In this document: positions 61,446 through 64,000 of the stretch, in pieces
How the letters are laid out: each line of letters opens with the position of its first letter
Numbering within the stretch: position 1 is the first letter of the stretch
Origin: Litoreibacter arenae DSM 19593
Lineage (GTDB): Bacteria > Pseudomonadota > Alphaproteobacteria > Rhodobacterales > Rhodobacteraceae
Assembly (NCBI RefSeq): GCF_000442275.2
Contig: NZ_KE557306.1
Coordinates: forward strand, 1,150,959 to 1,214,958
DNA: 64,000 bases
Direction of reading: 5' to 3'
Translations under genes and position numbers: made by a program
The notes under the pieces: model-generated
What the model was told of the DNA's origin: nothing
The model's input: only the letters and a program-made list of their open reading frames with translations
Databases searched by the model: none

Positions 61446-63719
61446 CTAATGCGTCGTCTTGGCGCGCTCGACGGTGAAGAAGAAGTCCTTGGGGATGTCA
61501 TCCATCAAGGCAACCTCGTCGGGGATCACGTCCGGCCCTGCCAGAAACACATTCGCGCCGAAGTGGTTGTGCATCCGCGACAGCCGCTCCATTCGCTCGC
61601 CGGTCAGGTCTTTGTAAAAGTTCGCGTAGTTCTCGGTTGACTTGAGTTCGTCGATCTTCTCGCGGTGCTTGCCAACGGAGTACTCATGCGCTGCCCGCAA
61701 CTCGGGGTCGGCCATGAGCCGGTCGAATTCGGCTTGCAATAGCGGCAGCTTCGTCTGGGCTGACGCGTTCTCTTCCCAGTTGTTATTCATTCGAAACCAG
61801 TAGCTTAGCCCCTGATCCCGATCCACATGGTTCACCCGCCCACGGTCCCTCTTGACCAGAAAGCTCTCGGCGGAGCGCACGGCGTAGTGGTTCAGCGTCA
61901 CCAGATCGTAGCCGTAGCTGTCCGTGGTCGAGCGCCAGCCGTTGCGGATCAGCTTCTTGGGCATTGGCTTGCCGGAGCCGTTGACCCATTTGATCTTGTC
62001 CCACAGGTCGGGTTTCAGACCCTTAGGGCGGTGTACGCCCATTTTCTTGTAGATACCGATATTGCGGAACAGCGTCTTGAAGCCCCAGGCTTGATGCGGC
62101 TTGCGGCACAACTCCGGCGCGCAGCGGGTGAACTGGTTGATCAGAAATTCGTCTTTGTAGTCATGTACATCCGCGTTGCCATACAGCCGCCAGGTCAGCG
62201 AAATCATGTTCGCGTCACCCACCGCCTTGTAGAGATCGTCCAGCTTGCCCTCGCCCACATGGATGTTGATAAACTCGTCCACGTCCATGGAAATCGCCCA
62301 GCCCGCGTTCTGGAAAACCTCCTCCTTGTCGGCAGCGTCCAGCGCCCAATGCTGGGGCTTGAGATCAGAGCCGGCGAACTTGTTGTCACGCCGCTGTAGA
62401 ATGCCACGGTCTTGCAACAGGTCCAGAAGCTCGTCCGTGCCATCGTTGCAATCGTTGGTATAGACCAGAAAGTCATCCACCCCGATGGCGCGATGATAGG
62501 CGATCCATTCAAGGATAAACGGCCCCTCGTTCTTCATGCAGGTGACAATCACCGTGCGCCCGCCTTCGATCGCTTTGCCCGCAGGTTCCTGCATCTTGCT
62601 TTCGGGGGGCCGGACGGGCTTGTGACCCCAGACATCCTGCGCCATTGCCAACAGGTGTTCGTCCTCGATCAACGAGGTTTTCGGCACCAGTTCCGCCGCA
62701 TTGTAGTCCGGATGCCGGATCGCCATGGCACGCAAAAACCCCATTGTTTCATCTGCTTGCGGCTCCGCATCGACGATCCTCACAAAGCGCCAGACCTTAT
62801 CGCTACCCAGCCGCGCAGGGGCGATGCACCAGCGCCTGTTGGCGCGGGGGTTGTCGAACTGGCGGCAGATGTGATCGCCGAATGTCGGCTTCTTCTTGGG
62901 ACGCACCCGCCACGGGTAGATACGTTGGCCGATCAGTTGGATCACCCCGACAGAGCTGTCATGCACCGCATCGAACGGCGCAGCGCCGGGGGCGAGCAGG
63001 TCCATCAGGTCAATATTCATCACCGCCCGCGCACGTCCCAGAAAACGCCACTTGGCCCATTCGTAAAGCGACAGGTCCGCCAGCGGAGCAGTCTGTGGGT
63101 CAACGGGCAGATCGTCCATCCGGTCCTTGCCTGGCGCATCGGGTGCATTGTACGGGTGCGACGCTGCGGGCAAGTCTCCAGCGCCAAGCGGCACGGCTGA
63201 TTTCACATGCACCAGCCGTTTCAGACCGCATTCCTCCACCAATACCTTAAGTTTGCGCTCAAAACCCCTATCTGAATTAGATTTTTCACGATCCAGCATA
63301 AGCACGGCCTCCAACCCATGCCCCGCGATATGGTAACGCAGCCAGTCCTCGATAACTTCTATCGTCTCACCGTTGCGCTCGACCATGCACACGTTCATGT
63401 CTTCGAACAGGTCGGTTTCAGGCTGTTGGACGGGCAGTGACAACACCCCGTTTTTCAAAGCCATCTTGATATGACCGGCGGGATGATCGGCCTGACCGAT
63501 AAACATCGGGCCGCCATTGATCGTGCGTGCTTCTGAAAACGTCGCACAGCCCTCGCGCGGCTTTGGATCAAAAGGATCGTAGGACGTGCCGGACTTGAAA
63601 AACACCCGCAGGCCCATGCCGCCGACAGGGTCTTCCCAGCCGATGCAATCAAGCGCCGTAAGACCTTGACCCTCAACAACATTCAGGTCGCGCCTTTGGT
63701 AGATGTCAGTCTTTGCCAT
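61446..63719 (-). CDS. Glycosyltransferase family 2-like protein (large)
   Basis: The 757-residue protein has a Glyco_tranf_2_4-type domain in its middle/C-terminal part (about 390-640). Its markers are VIVTCMKNEGPFILEWIAYH, GVDDFLVYTNDCNDGTDEL, a DxD-like SMDVDEFINIHVG, and WGFKTLFRNIGIYKKMGVHR. The N-terminal ~380 residues contain a second related unit (NVCMVERNGETIEVIEDWLR, GLEAVLMLDREKSNS). It may therefore build a surface glycan, substrate unknown. The ATG at 63719 (MAKTDIYQ) is chosen; it overlaps the next gene by 14 nt. Confidence 0.85.
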   Translation of the reverse strand: MAKTDIYQRRDLNVVEGQGLTALDCIGWEDPVGGMGLRVFFKSGTSYDPFDPKPREGCATFSEARTINGGPMFIGQADHPAGHIKMALKNGVLSLPVQQPETDLFEDMNVCMVERNGETIEVIEDWLRYHIAGHGLEAVLMLDREKSNSDRGFERKLKVLVEECGLKRLVHVKSAVPLGAGDLPAASHPYNAPDAPGKDRMDDLPVDPQTAPLADLSLYEWAKWRFLGRARAVMNIDLMDLLAPGAAPFDAVHDSSVGVIQLIGQRIYPWRVRPKKKPTFGDHICRQFDNPRANRRWCIAPARLGSDKVWRFVRIVDAEPQADETMGFLRAMAIRHPDYNAAELVPKTSLIEDEHLLAMAQDVWGHKPVRPPESKMQEPAGKAIEGGRTVIVTCMKNEGPFILEWIAYHRAIGVDDFLVYTNDCNDGTDELLDLLQDRGILQRRDNKFAGSDLKPQHWALDAADKEEVFQNAGWAISMDVDEFINIHVGEGKLDDLYKAVGDANMISLTWRLYGNADVHDYKDEFLINQFTRCAPELCRKPHQAWGFKTLFRNIGIYKKMGVHRPKGLKPDLWDKIKWVNGSGKPMPKKLIRNGWRSTTDSYGYDLVTLNHYAVRSAESFLVKRDRGRVNHVDRDQGLSYWFRMNNNWEENASAQTKLPLLQAEFDRLMADPELRAAHEYSVGKHREKIDELKSTENYANFYKDLTGERMERLSRMHNHFGANVFLAGPDVIPDEVALMDDIPKDFFFTVERAKTTH

Positions 63720-64000
63720 GAACCTGTCCATACCGCCTGATCAGGTCGAGCGCCACCGCATCCGGAAGCTGTGCCGAGCCGTCTGCCAGCAACAGGCGGC
63801 CAAACAGCTTCAATTCCTCCGGCTGCTGCATCAGCGCCACGAACCGCCTGCTATGCCACGCACGGCAGGCAGCCTGCGCCTCTGCCACGCCGTCCAGCGC
63901 CAGCAACTCATCCAACTGTCCCTGCGTCGCGGGCACCATATGGGCGATCGAGCGCTCTTCGACGGTGTTGAAATTCCGCTCCACCCAGTAGGTCAAGTCG
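63706..64000 (-). CDS. Partial protein, C-terminus only (glycan-related context)
   Basis: An open frame enters from the right edge and ends at 63706. The visible ~98 residues include TYWVERNFNTVEERSIAHMV, VAEAQAACRAWHSRRFVALM and a C-terminal ALDLIRRYGQVHGKD. A TTG at 63994 is probably not the start, because the frame continues to the window edge. The WVERNFN segment recalls C-terminal parts of Rhodobacterales glycosyltransferase-like proteins, but the assignment is weak. It is coupled to the glycosyltransferase gene downstream. Confidence 0.65.
   Translation of the reverse strand, partial: DLTYWVERNFNTVEERSIAHMVPATQGQLDELLALDGVAEAQAACRAWHSRRFVALMQQPEELKLFGRLLLADGSAQLPDAVALDLIRRYGQVHGKD

Overview
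The window is ordinary, gene-dense chromosomal DNA of an alphaproteobacterium, most likely a marine Rhodobacterales (Roseobacter-type) organism. Several features point there. There is a DUF1476/zeta-type inhibitor of F1-ATPase and a C4-pathway 5-aminolevulinate synthase. A cysG-DUF2849-cysI-cysH-DUF934 sulfur cluster, a holC-pepA / lptFGD-surA-pdxA-rsmA arrangement and a GAAC-N7-GAAC type LexA box are also present. Coding density is high with many 1-14 nt overlaps. I saw no phage, insertion sequence, integrase or CRISPR array. Two tRNA genes are present.

Layout. 1-9.5 kb: a partial gene, purC, the ATPase zeta inhibitor, then what looks like a methionine synthase split into separate proteins (a zinc homocysteine methyltransferase and a B12-binding protein, with a DUF1638 protein). 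A radical-SAM gene with its own SOS box sits in the middle. After that come sufE, a lipoprotein, rnd and purMN. 9.5-14.3 kb: a membrane protein, tRNA(CAU), an orphan sensor kinase, a metallo-beta-lactamase-fold hydrolase, tRNA-Asn and a solitary uxaC. 14.3-18.7 kb: the most unusual locus, a polyamine-type operon (speD, a rhomboid/GNAT fusion, an EF-hand-like membrane protein, a membrane-embedded SpeE) with a divergent 34-residue Pro-rich micro-ORF.

18.8-39.8 kb: ndk, an ABC-F ATPase, marC, a retroviral-type aspartic protease, holC and pepA, then the LPS-export/outer-membrane operon lptF-lptG-lptD-surA-pdxA-rsmA. DUF4167, prmC-prfA, ispG, a RodZ-like protein and hemA follow, with an Irr-like iron control element in front of hemA. 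40-48 kb: an M20 peptidase, a degenerate receiver domain, and an Lrp regulator divergent from an assimilatory sulfate reduction operon that ends in a flavin ferredoxin-NADP reductase and a strong terminator.

48-64 kb: a membrane-anchored Ala-rich repeat protein, infC with an AUA start codon, and a minus-strand series that resembles maturation genes of CO-dehydrogenase/xanthine-dehydrogenase type molybdoenzymes (MoxR AAA, a PPC-like membrane protein, CoxE-like VWA, OmpA, DUF1203, XdhC, molybdopterin-binding protein) although no molybdoenzyme is present here. The window ends with glutaryl-CoA dehydrogenase, a convergent ferric-iron ABC uptake pair and two glycan-related genes, the last running off the edge. 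All functions are inferred by reading motifs; no search was run.
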